A stretch of 64,000 nucleotides of DNA from Caenimonas sp. SL110. Lineage in GTDB: Bacteria; Pseudomonadota; Gammaproteobacteria; Burkholderiales; Burkholderiaceae_C. The translations under genes were made by a program, and so were the position numbers. Positions 1 to 9,173 of this stretch are shown one piece after another. Numbering within the stretch: the stretch's first letter is position 1; every line of letters starts with the position of its first letter. The stretch spans positions 1 to 64,000 of the forward strand of contig NZ_JANU01000059.1 of assembly GCF_001044395.1 (NCBI RefSeq). Reading direction: 5' to 3'. Below the pieces are notes generated by a model. It ran no database searches. It saw nothing but the letters and a program-made list of their open reading frames with translations, and was not told the origin of the DNA.

Positions 1-714
1 GGGGGGGGAGCCGATGAAGCCGGCAACAAACTGGTTGGCAGGGCGGTCGTACAACTCCAGCGGACTGCCGGTCTGCTCGATGCGGCCGTCGCGCATGACC
101 ACGATCTTGTCGCCCATGGTCATGGCTTCGATCTGGTCGTGCGTGACATAGATCGATGTAGTCTTGAGCCGCTGGTGAAGCTCCTTGATCTCGGCGCGCA
201 TGGCCACGCGCAACTTGGCATCGAGGTTGGATAGCGGCTCGTCAAACAGGAACACCTGCGGGTCACGCACGATGGCGCGGCCCATGGCGACGCGCTGGCG
301 CTGGCCGCCCGACAGCTGCCGGGGATAGCGGTCGAGCAGCGGGATGAGGCCCAGGATTTCTGCAGCGCGCTTGACCTTGCTTTCGATCGTGGCCTTGTCG
401 GTCTTGGCCAGCGCCAGGGCGAAGGCCATGTTCTCGCGAACCGTCATGTGCGGATAGAGCGCGTAGTTCTGGAACACCATCGCGATATCGCGCTCTTTGG
501 GCGGCAGGTCGTTGACGCGCCGGTCGCCGATGCGGATCTCGCCGCCGTTGATCTGTTCGAGCCCCGCGATCATGCGCAGCAGTGTTGACTTGCCGCAGCC
601 CGACGGGCCCACCAGCACGGTGAACGAACCGTCCTGGATGTCGATGTCCACCCCATGCAGGATGGCAACTTCGCCGAAGTTCTTCTTGACGCCCTGGATC
701 GTGACACTGGCCAT
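1..714 (-). CDS. Sugar ABC transporter ATP-binding protein, UgpC/MalK type (C-terminal part cut by window edge)
   Basis: This is the ATPase subunit of a CUT1-type carbohydrate importer; it would power uptake from the inner face of the cytoplasmic membrane. The ATG lies at 714-712 and the frame stays open to base 1, giving 238 residues. Visible motifs are Walker [10 protein letters not shown] (residues 36-44), the ABC signature LSGGQRQR, Walker [12 protein letters not shown] and the switch histidine in THDQIEAM. MalK-family proteins usually run to about 350-370 residues, so the regulatory domain is missing here because of the window edge. It diverges from a FadR-type regulator and a sugar-acid catabolic operon, so a sugar, polyol or sugar acid is a plausible substrate (inference). 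The last codons in the window run into a G8 tract, ending FIGSPP. Confidence 0.93.
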   Translation of the reverse strand, partial: MASVTIQGVKKNFGEVAILHGVDIDIQDGSFTVLVGPSGCGKSTLLRMIAGLEQINGGEIRIGDRRVNDLPPKERDIAMVFQNYALYPHMTVRENMAFALALAKTDKATIESKVKRAAEILGLIPLLDRYPRQLSGGQRQRVAMGRAIVRDPQVFLFDEPLSNLDAKLRVAMRAEIKELHQRLKTTSIYVTHDQIEAMTMGDKIVVMRDGRIEQTGSPLELYDRPANQFVAGFIGSPP

Positions 715-823
715 GCGATGGAGTCCCTCTGGATGCCGCCAGCCCATGAGATGGATGCGCGGACGGCCCGGCGCAGATCCGGGTCGCTCGCGCAGTATCC
801 GCACGGAATCGGGCTGTCACCAT

Positions 824-836
824 CAGGGAAACCCTG
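824..836. promoter_or_regulatory. Palindrome in divergent control region
   Basis: CAGGGAAACCCTG is a perfect 5-3-5 inverted repeat between the divergent ABC ATPase (start 714) and the FadR-type regulator gene (start about 859). Its position suits an operator for the adjacent regulator, but this is inference from position and symmetry only. Confidence 0.35.
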
Positions 837-858
837 CTAGAAGAAAATTCACCATAAT

Positions 859-1707
859 TTGTATGATGACCCGATAACCGTGCTTCATTCTCCTTCCTCC
901 GTGCCCGCCAATCCCGCTTCCACCGGTGCGACTCCGCTGGTGTCCGAACGGCTTTCGGACCGGCTGGCGGTGCGCCTGATCTCGCAGATCAAGTCGGGCG
1001 AACTCAACCCGGGCGACCGGCTGCCGACTGAACAACAGCTGGCTCTGGCCCACGGCGTGTCACGCACGGTGGTGCGCGAGGCCGTGCACCAGCTCAAGTC
1101 GCGCGCGCTGGTGGTGGCACGCCAGGGTTCCGGTGTGTTTGTGGCCCCGACGCCGGAAAACCTGCCGCTCGCATTCGACCCCGCCGTGCTGGAATCGGTG
1201 CAGTCGGTGGTTCATGTCATCGAAGTGCGGCGCGTGCTGGAAGGCGAGATTGCGGCGCTGGCCGCGGAACGCGCCACCCGCGCGCAGATCGCGCAGCTGC
1301 GCCGATCGCTCAAGGCCATTGATACGGCGGTCGCGCAAGGTCGCGACGGCGTGGCCGAAGACCTGGAGTTTCACCGCGTCATTGGCGAATCGACCGGCAA
1401 CCCGCAGTTTCGTTTGCTGCTGGGCTTTCTGGAGCAGTACCTGCGCGAAGGCATGCGCATCACGCGCGGCAACGAAGCGCGCCGCCACGACTTCATGGTG
1501 TCGGTGCAACAGGAACACCGCGCCATGGTCGAGGCCATCGCGGCGCGCGATCCGGTGGCGGCACGCCGTCATGCCACGCGCCACATCCTGCGCGGCGAGC
1601 AGCGTCTGGTTGAAGGCGGCGTGATTTCCGGAAGGCGCCGCAAGTCGACAACGCCTGCAGCGGCACCTGCCGTTGCAGCGAAAAAAACACTCAAAGGAAA
1701 CTCATGA
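859..1707 (+). CDS. FadR/GntR-family transcriptional regulator (FCD domain)
   Basis: A 282-residue DNA-binding regulator. An N-terminal winged helix-turn-helix at about residues 30-95 (SGELNPGDRLPTEQQLA, then VSRTVVREAVHQL) is followed by an all-helical FCD effector domain (about 110-260) with the family pattern EVRRVLEGEIAALAA and later EHRAMVEAI. FCD domains commonly bind organic or sugar acids. The longest reading starts at TTG 859; in-frame GTG codons at 880 and 901 are alternatives and no ribosome site clearly decides. The stop overlaps the next gene by ATGA at 1704-1707, so it is the first gene of the operon. It probably controls the catabolic genes and perhaps the divergent transporter. 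The tail from residue 255 is Lys/Ala rich. Confidence 0.88.
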   Translation: MYDDPITVLHSPSSVPANPASTGATPLVSERLSDRLAVRLISQIKSGELNPGDRLPTEQQLALAHGVSRTVVREAVHQLKSRALVVARQGSGVFVAPTPENLPLAFDPAVLESVQSVVHVIEVRRVLEGEIAALAAERATRAQIAQLRRSLKAIDTAVAQGRDGVAEDLEFHRVIGESTGNPQFRLLLGFLEQYLREGMRITRGNEARRHDFMVSVQQEHRAMVEAIAARDPVAARRHATRHILRGEQRLVEGGVISGRRRKSTTPAAAPAVAAKKTLKGNS

Positions 1708-2720
1708 AACTGCTGATCACCGGAGGCGGCGGCTTCGTCGGCGCACGCCTGGCGCGCACCCTGCTCGCGCGCGGAACACTGGCCGGCGAACGCATCGAGC
1801 GCATCGTCCTGACCGACATCGCGCCCCCACCTGCCGACCTGCTCGCGGATGCGCGCGTCGAGGCACGCACCGGGCCGCTGCTGACGCAGACCGACGCCTT
1901 GCGCACCGAAAGCTTCGACGGCCTGTTCCATCTTGCATCTGCAGTGTCGGGCGAATGCGAGGCCGATTTCGACCTGGGCCTGCGGTCCAACCTCGACAGC
2001 ACACGCGCGCTGCTGGACGCGGTGCGGGCCAACGTCGGTGCGGGCGGCAAGGTCCCGCGCCTGGTGTTCTCCAGCTCCGTGGCTGTGTTCGGGCCGGACG
2101 CTGCCGTGCCGCTACCCAAGGTGGTCGCCGACGACACGCTGCCCGCGCCGCAGACGTCTTACGGCACGCAGAAACTCATCTGCGAACACCTCATCGCCGA
2201 CTACACCCGCAAGGGCTATATCGACGGGCGCGCCGCACGCCTGATGACTGTCACGGTGCGACCGGGCAGGCCCAATGGCGCGGCCTCCTCGTTTTTCAGC
2301 GGCATCATTCGCGAGCCGCTGGCCGGTGTCGAATCGGTGTGCCCGGTATCGCCGGATGTGTCGCATCCGATGTCATCGCCGGCGCGAACCATCGACGGCC
2401 TGATCGCGGTGTACGAAGCCTCGCGCGATCAATTCCAGGGCCGCCTGGGCATGAACCTGCCTGCGCTCAATGTGCGTGTCAGCGACATGCTCGATGCGCT
2501 CGAACAGGTCGCAGGCCCTGCCGTGCGCAAGCTGGTGCGCTTCGAGCGTGATGAACGCATCGCAGGCATCGTTGCCAACTGGCCCAGCGGCGCGAGCGCG
2601 GCGCGGGCTGCGCGGCTGGGCCTCAAGCCCCATGAAAATTTCGCTGAAATCGTCCAGCAGTACATCGACGATTGCAAGGCGCTGCCCACGGCTGCGCAAA
2701 CCCTCAAGGGCCTACAATGA
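1704..2720 (+). CDS. NAD-dependent epimerase/dehydratase family protein, D-erythronate dehydrogenase (DenD)-like
   Basis: A 338-residue extended short-chain dehydrogenase. The Rossmann glycine motif [12 protein letters not shown] begins at residue 6, and the catalytic pair is Y153 and K157 in [10 protein letters not shown]. The HLASAVSGE segment and the later [13 protein letters not shown] resemble DenD, which oxidises the C2 hydroxyl of four-carbon sugar acids in bacteria using OtnK/OtnC-type kinases and aldolases. Those partners are not in this window. It is coupled to the regulator upstream (ATGA overlap) and to the dehydratase downstream (ATGA at 2717-2720), which supports a sugar-acid pathway. 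The exact substrate cannot be read from sequence; other uronate or aldonate dehydrogenases of this fold are possible. Confidence 0.8.
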   Translation: MKLLITGGGGFVGARLARTLLARGTLAGERIERIVLTDIAPPPADLLADARVEARTGPLLTQTDALRTESFDGLFHLASAVSGECEADFDLGLRSNLDSTRALLDAVRANVGAGGKVPRLVFSSSVAVFGPDAAVPLPKVVADDTLPAPQTSYGTQKLICEHLIADYTRKGYIDGRAARLMTVTVRPGRPNGAASSFFSGIIREPLAGVESVCPVSPDVSHPMSSPARTIDGLIAVYEASRDQFQGRLGMNLPALNVRVSDMLDALEQVAGPAVRKLVRFERDERIAGIVANWPSGASAARAARLGLKPHENFAEIVQQYIDDCKALPTAAQTLKGLQ

Positions 2721-4549
2721 AAAAGACTTCCACCACCAGCGCCAAGCGCAAGTCCCCCGGCAAGAAGGCCGCGCCGCGCCTGCGCTCGCAAGCCTGGTTC
2801 GACAACCCTGACAACGCCGACATGACCGCGCTCTACCTGGAGCGCACCATGAACTTCGGGCTCGGTTTCGACGAGCTGCAATCGGGTCGCCCCATCATCG
2901 GCATCGCGCAGACGGGCTCTGACATTGCGCCGTGCAATCGCCATCACCTGGTGCTGGCTGAACGCGTGCGCGAAGGTATTCGCGATGCAGGCGGCATCGC
3001 ATTTGAATTTCCGATTCACCCGATCCAGGAAACCTGCAAGCGCCCTACTGCGGCGCTCGACCGCAACCTGCAATACCTCTCGCTGATCGAGGTGCTCTAC
3101 GGCTATCCGATCGACGGCGTGGTGCTGACCACCGGTTGCGACAAGACCACGCCTGCGCAGATCATGGCCGCAGCCACGGTGGACATTCCTGCCATCGCGC
3201 TGAATTCCGGCCCGATGCTCAACGGCTGGTATGAAGGCGAGCGCACCGGCTCGGGCACCATCGTCTGGCGCGCGCGCGAGATGATGGCGGCAGGCAAGAT
3301 CGGCTACCAGGAGTTCCTCAAGCTCGTCGCGTCGTCAGCGCCGTCCACTGGCCACTGCAACACGATGGGCACGGCCTCCACCATGAATTCGCTGGCCGAA
3401 GCGCTGGGCATGACCTTGCCCGGCAGCGCCGCGATTCCCGCGCCCTACCGCGATCGCCAGGAGATGGCCTACCTGACTGGCAAGCGCATCGTGGAGATGG
3501 TGCGCGAGGACCTCAAGCCCTCCGACATCCTGACCCGCGAAGCATTCGAGAACGCCATCGTGGTGAACTCCGCCATCGGCGGCTCCACCAACGCACCGGT
3601 GCACCTGAACGCGATTGCCAAGCACATCGGCGTGAAGCTCGACATGGCCGACTGGGAAAAGCATGGCTACAAGATTCCGCTGCTGGTGAACCTGCAGCCC
3701 GCCGGTGAATACCTGGGCGAAGAGTATTACCGTGCAGGCGGCGTGCCTGCGGTGGTGGCTGAACTGATTGCACGCGGCAAGATCAAGCCGGCGCTCACCG
3801 CAAACGGCAAGACGCTCATCGAAAACTGCGAAGGCCAGTTCACGAGCGACCGCAAGGTGATCTGGCCGTATGCCAAGCCGATGAAAAAGGATGCGGGCTT
3901 CTTGAATTTCAGCGGCAACCTGTTCGACTCGGCCATCATGAAGACCAGCGTGATCACGCCGCAGTTCCACAAGCAGTACCTTGAAAATCCCGATGACCCG
4001 ATGGCATTCGAAGGCACGGCCGTGGTGTTCGATGGGCCCGAGGACTACCACCGCCGCATCGATGACCCCAAGCTCAAGCTGACGCCTGCGAGCGTGCTGT
4101 TCATGCGTGGGGTCGGGCCCATCGGTTATCCCGGCGCTGCAGAGGTCGTCAACATGCGCGCGCCCGACTACCTGCTGAAAAAGGGTGTGTCGGCGCTGGC
4201 TTGCATCGGTGATGGCCGGCAGTCCGGTACGTCCGGTTCGCCATCGATTCTCAATGCGTCGCCCGAGGCTGCAACGGGTGGAGGCCTCGCCCTGCTCAAG
4301 ACCGGCGACCGCGTGCGCATCGACCTGAAAAAGCGCACGGCCAACATGCTGATTTCTGACGAGGAACTCGCGAAACGCCGCGCCGCATTCGAAGCCGCCG
4401 GCGGCTACAAGTACCCCGCCAGCCAGACCCCGTGGCAGGAAATCCAGCGCGGCATTGTTGATGAGTTGTCCGAGGGCATGGTGCTCAAGCCGGCTGTGAA
4501 GTACCAGCGCATCAACACGACCTTCGGGTTGCCGCGAGACAACCACTGA
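2717..4549 (+). CDS. IlvD/Edd-family dehydratase, probably a sugar-acid (aldonate) dehydratase
   Basis: A 610-residue Fe-S dehydratase that should remove water from a sugar acid to give a 2-keto-3-deoxy acid. The three cluster cysteines typical of the family are visible: C73 in APCNRHH, C141 in [11 protein letters not shown] and C214 in [10 protein letters not shown]. The C-terminal substrate region with [13 protein letters not shown] is present. The ATG at 2717 is chosen because it overlaps the denD-like stop; an in-frame upstream start at 2672 would lie inside that gene. The N-terminus is lysine rich (about 20 residues) before the domain begins. The closest match I recognise is arabonate/xylonate-type dehydratase rather than the branched-chain enzyme IlvD. 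It is the last gene of the regulator-dehydrogenase-dehydratase operon. Confidence 0.88.
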   Translation: MKKTSTTSAKRKSPGKKAAPRLRSQAWFDNPDNADMTALYLERTMNFGLGFDELQSGRPIIGIAQTGSDIAPCNRHHLVLAERVREGIRDAGGIAFEFPIHPIQETCKRPTAALDRNLQYLSLIEVLYGYPIDGVVLTTGCDKTTPAQIMAAATVDIPAIALNSGPMLNGWYEGERTGSGTIVWRAREMMAAGKIGYQEFLKLVASSAPSTGHCNTMGTASTMNSLAEALGMTLPGSAAIPAPYRDRQEMAYLTGKRIVEMVREDLKPSDILTREAFENAIVVNSAIGGSTNAPVHLNAIAKHIGVKLDMADWEKHGYKIPLLVNLQPAGEYLGEEYYRAGGVPAVVAELIARGKIKPALTANGKTLIENCEGQFTSDRKVIWPYAKPMKKDAGFLNFSGNLFDSAIMKTSVITPQFHKQYLENPDDPMAFEGTAVVFDGPEDYHRRIDDPKLKLTPASVLFMRGVGPIGYPGAAEVVNMRAPDYLLKKGVSALACIGDGRQSGTSGSPSILNASPEAATGGGLALLKTGDRVRIDLKKRTANMLISDEELAKRRAAFEAAGGYKYPASQTPWQEIQRGIVDELSEGMVLKPAVKYQRINTTFGLPRDNH

Positions 4550-4561
4550 AGCACCTGGACT

Positions 4562-4600
4562 CTCTCCCTCCCCTCCCGGGGGAGGGTTGGGGTGGGGGCA
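4562..4600. repeat. Intergenic G/C-tract repeat with short hairpin
   Basis: CCCTCCC (4571-4577) and GGGAGGG (4580-4586) form a stem with a GG loop, followed by a TTGGGGTGGGGG tail. In inverse orientation it resembles the element at 53348-53384 (shared ACCC-AACCCTC layout). It sits between the convergent ends of the dehydratase operon and the R-M operon, at the left edge of the island. Confidence 0.6.
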
Positions 4601-4637
4601 AGCGGCGATTGCATGGCACCTGCCACAGGCAAGCGCG

Positions 4638-6245
4638 CTACGGCAAGGGCTTCAAGCCCAGCTCTTTCAAAAAGCTGTTGTGCTTTCGTTTCGCTTCTGT
4701 GATGGCCTTCTCCACTTCAACCAGCTCGGCGTGCACGGCGTCCAGATCAATCTCGGTCTCACCGACAGCCGTGCTGACGTACCGTGAGATGTTCAGGTTG
4801 AAGCCGTTCTTTTCGATCTCTTGCATCGACACCCGGCGGGCATAACGGGGCGCTTCCTTTCGGAACTGATAGGTCTCAATGATCCTGGCGATGTGCTCGT
4901 CGGTGAGCTGGTTCTGTCGCTTGCCCTTGATGAAGTGCTCCGCAGCGTTGATGAACAACACGTCGTCGGGCTTCTTGCACTTCTTCAGCACCAGGATGCA
5001 CACCGGTATGCCGGTGGAATAAAACAGGTTGGACGGCAGACCGATGACCGTGTCGATGTGCCCATCTTTCAGCAGCTTGGTGCGGATGCGCTCTTCCGCC
5101 CCACCGCGGAACAGCACACCGTGCGGCAGGATGATCGCCATCACCCCTTCGTCTTTCAGGAAGTGGAAGCCATGCAGCAGAAAGGCAAAGTCAGCCGCCG
5201 ACTTGGGGGCCAAGCCGTGGTTCTTGAAGCGCACGTCGTCGGCCAGCGCGTCACTGTTCTCCCAGCGGTAGCTGAACGGCGGGTTGGCCACGACGGCGTC
5301 GAACGCCGGCTTTTTGGCCGGGTTCAGCTCGCGCAGCATGTCCCAGTCGTTGGTCAGCGTGTCGCCGTGAAAGATTTCGAACTCGGTGTCCTTCACCCCA
5401 TGCAGCAGCATGTTCATGCGCGCCAGGTTGTAGGTGGTGATGTTCTTCTCTTGCCCGTAGATCTTGCCGACGCCGTGCGGCCCCATACGCTTGCGTACGT
5501 TCAGCAGGAGCGAGCCCGAGCCGCAGGCAAAGTCCATCACGCTTTCCAGGCGTTCCTTCTTGCCCGTTGCCGGCTCCTGGCTGTCGAGCGTGACGATGGT
5601 AGAGAGGATGTCGGAGATCTGCTGGGGCGTGTAGAACTCACCAGCCTTCTTGCCTGAGCCGGCTGCAAACTGGCCGATAAGGTATTCGTAGGCATCACCC
5701 AGCGCGTCGATATCGGTGGAAAAGTCGGCAAGCCCATCGGCAATCTTCTTGATGATGGTGCAAAGCTTGGCATTGCGATCCGCATAGGTCTTGCCCAGCT
5801 TGGTCGAGCCCAGGTCGATCTCCGAGAACAAGCCGGCAAATGTGCTTTCGAACGATTCCGTCTCGATGTAGCGGAAACCCGCCTGCAGCACGTGCAATAG
5901 CTCGCCGTCCTGCGTTCGGGCCATGTTGGCGATGTTGCTCCAAAGGTGCTGCGGCTCAATGACGTAATGCACCTTCCGGCGCATTTGCTTTTCGAAGGTC
6001 GCTACGTCATCCAGATTGCTTTGGTACCAAAGCTGCAAAGGTGTGGAGACCGAGGTGTCGATCTGCGCCGGGTAATCGCGGCCCAACTCCTTCCTGGCGG
6101 CGGTCTCGTAGTTGTCGGACAGGTAGCGCAGGAACAGGAACGACAACATGTAATCGCGAAAGTCGTCCGCATCCATCGCCCCGCGCAGCTGGTCGGCAAT
6201 GGCCCACAGGGTCTTGCCCAGTTGTTTCTGTTTTTCTTCGGTCAT
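4638..6245 (-). CDS. hsdM: Type I restriction-modification system, methyltransferase subunit HsdM
   Basis: A 535-residue N6-adenine DNA methyltransferase subunit. It has the N-terminal HsdM helical domain (about 5-140), the SAM-binding motif DFACGSGS (238-245), the catalytic NPPF (321-324) and the conserved AGEFYTPQQ segment. With HsdS it methylates the recognition sequence; with HsdR added it forms the restriction complex. It is the last gene of the hsdR-fic-hsdS-rhuM-hsdM transcript; its ATG overlaps the rhuM stop by four bases (6242-6245). No key residue is missing. Because it is last, self-methylation depends on read-through of the whole operon unless an internal promoter exists. Confidence 0.96.
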   Translation of the reverse strand: MTEEKQKQLGKTLWAIADQLRGAMDADDFRDYMLSFLFLRYLSDNYETAARKELGRDYPAQIDTSVSTPLQLWYQSNLDDVATFEKQMRRKVHYVIEPQHLWSNIANMARTQDGELLHVLQAGFRYIETESFESTFAGLFSEIDLGSTKLGKTYADRNAKLCTIIKKIADGLADFSTDIDALGDAYEYLIGQFAAGSGKKAGEFYTPQQISDILSTIVTLDSQEPATGKKERLESVMDFACGSGSLLLNVRKRMGPHGVGKIYGQEKNITTYNLARMNMLLHGVKDTEFEIFHGDTLTNDWDMLRELNPAKKPAFDAVVANPPFSYRWENSDALADDVRFKNHGLAPKSAADFAFLLHGFHFLKDEGVMAIILPHGVLFRGGAEERIRTKLLKDGHIDTVIGLPSNLFYSTGIPVCILVLKKCKKPDDVLFINAAEHFIKGKRQNQLTDEHIARIIETYQFRKEAPRYARRVSMQEIEKNGFNLNISRYVSTAVGETEIDLDAVHAELVEVEKAITEAKRKHNSFLKELGLKPLP

Positions 6246-7243
6246 TTTTTCGGACGGTGTTTGAGCGTGTCTTCCAGCGCCTTCAGCTCGGCCTCGTCTT
6301 GCTGGTCGGCTTGCGTGGCTTCTTGCTGTTTGCGACGCTGGTCAAAGTCCAGGTACAGCGCGTGCGTGCGGCTCTCCATCTGCGCATGGCTGATCGTGCC
6401 CGCGTGGGTGAGCACCGGGAAGCCATTGCTGCCGATGATCTGGTCCACGTTCTGGCGCCAGAAACTCATGCGAATTTCCTGCCTGCTCTTGGTGCGCAGC
6501 TCGGCCGTTTCCAGAAAAATCACCACCAAACGATTCAGGGTGTCGATCTCGTCAGCGGTCAGGTAATTCTTGGCCACCACGATGTCCTGCTTGCGCACCT
6601 GGGCACCCTTCCAGTGCAGCAGGCCAAAGTGCGGGTCTGCGGGGTCGGCCCGCGCCGCAATGAGTTCGGCAGCCGTCTTTTGGGTCACCGCGTACAGCAG
6701 CAGGTTCTGCACCGTGGCAAAGAATGTCTGCGTGGTCTGGTCGCTCTTGTCGTAATCGCTGCTCAGCGCAAAGAGGTCGCGCACCTTTTGATAGAAGCGC
6801 TTTTCGGAGGCCCGTATGTCCCGGATGCGGGCCAGCATCTCGTCGAAGTAATCCGGGCGGCCGTCCGGATTCTTCAACCGCTCGTCATCCATCACGAAGC
6901 CCTTGAGCAGGTACTCCTTGAGCGCGGCGGAGGCCCAGCGGCGGAACTGAACGCCGCGGGGTGAACGCACCCGGTAGCCGACGGCGAGGATGGCGTCGAG
7001 GTTGTAGAGCTGCGTTCGGTAGTTCTTGCCGTCGGCGGCAGTTGTCAAGGAATCCTTGACAACTGCCGCCGGGTCCAACTCCCCTTCCTGGAGAATGTTC
7101 TTCAGGTGCAGCGAGATGTTCTGCTTTGTAGCGTCGAACAGCTCGGCAATTTCAAGCTGGGTCAGCCAGACGGTTTGTTGCTCCGCCCGCAGCTTGATCT
7201 GGCTGCGGCCATCTTCGGTGGTGTAGAGGATGAGGTCGCTCAT
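6242..7243 (-). CDS. RhuM-family protein (virulence RhuM/KilA-N-like N-terminus)
   Basis: A 333-residue protein of the RhuM family, named for a Salmonella pathogenicity-island gene; its molecular role is not established. The N-terminal 110 residues carry the family signature: WLTQLEIAELFDATKQNIS, then VVKDSLTTAADGKNY and LDAILAVGYRVRS, with a helix-turn-helix look. A helical C-terminal part ends in a Gln/Glu-rich, probably coiled segment (about 285-325). It is locked into the R-M operon by 4-base overlaps with hsdS upstream and hsdM downstream. A 37-bp palindrome (7034-7070) lies in the part coding for the VVKDSLTTAADG stretch. A role in modulating the R-M complex or its expression is inference from position. 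Confidence 0.88.
   Translation of the reverse strand: MSDLILYTTEDGRSQIKLRAEQQTVWLTQLEIAELFDATKQNISLHLKNILQEGELDPAAVVKDSLTTAADGKNYRTQLYNLDAILAVGYRVRSPRGVQFRRWASAALKEYLLKGFVMDDERLKNPDGRPDYFDEMLARIRDIRASEKRFYQKVRDLFALSSDYDKSDQTTQTFFATVQNLLLYAVTQKTAAELIAARADPADPHFGLLHWKGAQVRKQDIVVAKNYLTADEIDTLNRLVVIFLETAELRTKSRQEIRMSFWRQNVDQIIGSNGFPVLTHAGTISHAQMESRTHALYLDFDQRRKQQEATQADQQDEAELKALEDTLKHRPKK
7034..7070. repeat. 37-bp near-perfect palindrome inside rhuM
   Basis: Two 18-base arms (GGCGGCAGTTGTCAAGGA and its exact complement) flank a single central A. The whole structure is coding sequence for residues around AAVVKDSLTTAADG of the RhuM protein. In mRNA it would form a very stable hairpin with almost no loop, or a cruciform in DNA. 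No U-tract follows in the direction of transcription, so it is not an ordinary terminator. Confidence 0.9.
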
Positions 7244-8550
7244 GCAGCGACTTCGTCTGTCGAAGGGAACAGCTGTTGCATCATGCCTTTCTTGTGCATC
7301 TTGAGGGCGTCGAGTTCTTCGGTGGCGGCTGTGAGAAGGGAGTCGAGCGCGGTGAGACTTTCGGCAATGCGCTGTTGCTCCGGCAACGCTGGGACTGCAA
7401 GCCGCAGCTCTTTAAAAAAAGGAAGTCCAATGGTCTTGATCGTGCTGCCAGTAGCGATCCTCTCGAAGATCGGTTTCATCACCTGAAGCAGGTAATACAA
7501 GAACCAGTTCGAGAGCAAATTGGCATGGCAGGTCCATACGATGAAATGCTGACTAACCGCCATGGGTGCAGCCATCACTGCACTCTTGCCAACACCTGCA
7601 TCGCGGCTGACGAGCACGGTCCCCGCCGCGTGAAGGACGGCCGAGGAATTCTTGATGCCCTGCTCTGAAATTTCGGTCGCGGTCTCAGATATCAATCCGG
7701 CGTCCAGTCGCTTCGAATCGGCAAGGGAGATCCATTTGACTGCGCCGCCGTAGAACTCCGAATTGCTCTTGCTCGGCGTATGACCGGATCCGCGCTTGGC
7801 CAAGTCTTCCAACTTCTTCACTTCCCAATCACCGGCGGACTCGAATTGGGGAAATCGCAGATGCGGCTGCGTTTCACCTTCGCAGGGGAAGAGCTGCTGC
7901 ATCAACCCTCTTTTGTGAAGCTTGAGCGTATCTACTTTGCGGACTTGCGTGGCGATCAGCTCGTCCAGCGAACTCAGGCAGTCGGCGATTTTTTGTTGTT
8001 CCGCCGAGCTGGGCGTTGGGATTTCCACCCCATAGAAAGCCTCTCTACTGATGTTCAGCAGGCCATTGCTCCGCGCACCGCTAGTGATGTGCTTCTTGAG
8101 CTGTTTCCCGTGTGCGTTCGCCTCGAAGCAGTTCTGAAAAAAACCGTTCGAATAGCCTTTCTTGAGGCGAAAACAGATGAACACATTAGGCGCTGCAACT
8201 TGACCCCAACCCTGCAGGAGATAGACACAGCCTTCAGGGAATTTGAGTGAGTTGCCTTTGTTGTAGACAAAGTCGCCGTCCCTTACAAGGGTATAGAGTT
8301 GATATTGATTTCCTGAGATGTCTCTACCGAATTTCTCTGCTTGCGAAACGAATCCAACGCCAGCGGAAATGCTCACTGGCGTGAGGTTTCTTTCGCCAAC
8401 CCGCTCAGCCACTGGGGTGGATGCTTCGCCAAGCGAAACTAGGTTCCACGGCTCAGCCTCCTGAAACTCCGGAAACCGCAGCTTGGGCACCAGCGCGGGC
8501 TTTGCCTCTTCCGTCATGACGGTGGCTCTCAGTTTGCGACGCTCGTTCAC
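7240..8550 (-). CDS. hsdS: Type I restriction-modification system, specificity subunit HsdS
   Basis: A 436-residue DNA recognition subunit with two target-recognition domains. TRD1 covers about residues 20-170 and TRD2 about 235-390. Each is followed by a conserved spacer helix, [16 protein letters not shown] and [16 protein letters not shown], whose near-identity shows the usual internal duplication. It determines the bipartite sequence that HsdM methylates and HsdR protects or restricts. The GTG start at 8550 overlaps the fic stop (GTGA); an in-frame ATG at 8517 ([18 protein letters not shown]) is an alternative. The TRD-coding parts read AT-richer than neighbouring DNA, as is common for exchangeable hsdS domains. 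The recognised sequence cannot be predicted by eye. Confidence 0.95.
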   Translation of the reverse strand: MNERRKLRATVMTEEAKPALVPKLRFPEFQEAEPWNLVSLGEASTPVAERVGERNLTPVSISAGVGFVSQAEKFGRDISGNQYQLYTLVRDGDFVYNKGNSLKFPEGCVYLLQGWGQVAAPNVFICFRLKKGYSNGFFQNCFEANAHGKQLKKHITSGARSNGLLNISREAFYGVEIPTPSSAEQQKIADCLSSLDELIATQVRKVDTLKLHKRGLMQQLFPCEGETQPHLRFPQFESAGDWEVKKLEDLAKRGSGHTPSKSNSEFYGGAVKWISLADSKRLDAGLISETATEISEQGIKNSSAVLHAAGTVLVSRDAGVGKSAVMAAPMAVSQHFIVWTCHANLLSNWFLYYLLQVMKPIFERIATGSTIKTIGLPFFKELRLAVPALPEQQRIAESLTALDSLLTAATEELDALKMHKKGMMQQLFPSTDEVAA

Positions 8551-9152
8551 AAGTCCTCAACCCGGTACTCGCTGTACCCTTCGTAGTAATAACTCACGTC
8601 AATGCCCTTCATGTACAGCTCGCGGTCATTGATTTGGTCGGTCAAGGCACCCATGAGCAGGTGTTTGATCTCCAGGTCCTTCACCACGCTGCGCTCCATG
8701 GCCGACAAATACTCGGCTTTGTCCACCGCGTTCCAGTCGATGACTTGGCGGATTTCTTTCTTCAGCATCAAGTCCAGCCAGATGCGTGTGGCGCGCCCGT
8801 TGCCTTCGCGAAACGGGTGGGCCACGTTCATTTCCACGTATTTCTCGATGATCTGCTCGAAGGTCTGCTGTGGCATGGCACTGATGTGCGCCAGCGATTG
8901 CTGCAGGTACATGACGGGGGCAAACCGGGAGTTGCCCTTCGCCAGATTCACGTCGCGCACCTGTCCGGCAAAGTCGCACACCTCGTCAAACAGATAAGCA
9001 TGGATGTAGGCCAGGCCTGCAAAGGTGCCCACTTCCACTTTGTCGATGTCGCCGCTTTCAAACAACTGCCGGGCTTTTTTCTTGCTGAGCCTTTCTTCTG
9101 CTCTGTTGAGTTCGACTTGGCTTTCAATATTCAGCTTGTTGGCTAAGACCAT
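8547..9152 (-). CDS. Fic-domain protein (probable protein AMP-transferase)
   Basis: A 201-residue Fic-fold enzyme. The active-site motif HPFREGNGR is at residues 112-120 with catalytic H112 intact, so nucleotidyl transfer (AMPylation) to a protein hydroxyl is predicted. The flap region (about 75-85) and the helix after the motif ([10 protein letters not shown]) are canonical. No inhibitory helix of the (S/T)xxxE(G/N) type is obvious at either end, and no small antitoxin gene lies beside it. The ATG at 9152 is preceded by GAAGGACG. It lies 21 bases after hsdR and overlaps hsdS by four, so it is co-transcribed with the R-M genes. Its target is unknown. Confidence 0.93.
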   Translation of the reverse strand: MVLANKLNIESQVELNRAEERLSKKKARQLFESGDIDKVEVGTFAGLAYIHAYLFDEVCDFAGQVRDVNLAKGNSRFAPVMYLQQSLAHISAMPQQTFEQIIEKYVEMNVAHPFREGNGRATRIWLDLMLKKEIRQVIDWNAVDKAEYLSAMERSVVKDLEIKHLLMGALTDQINDRELYMKGIDVSYYYEGYSEYRVEDL

Positions 9153-9173
9153 GGTGCGTCCTTCGCATGCTGT

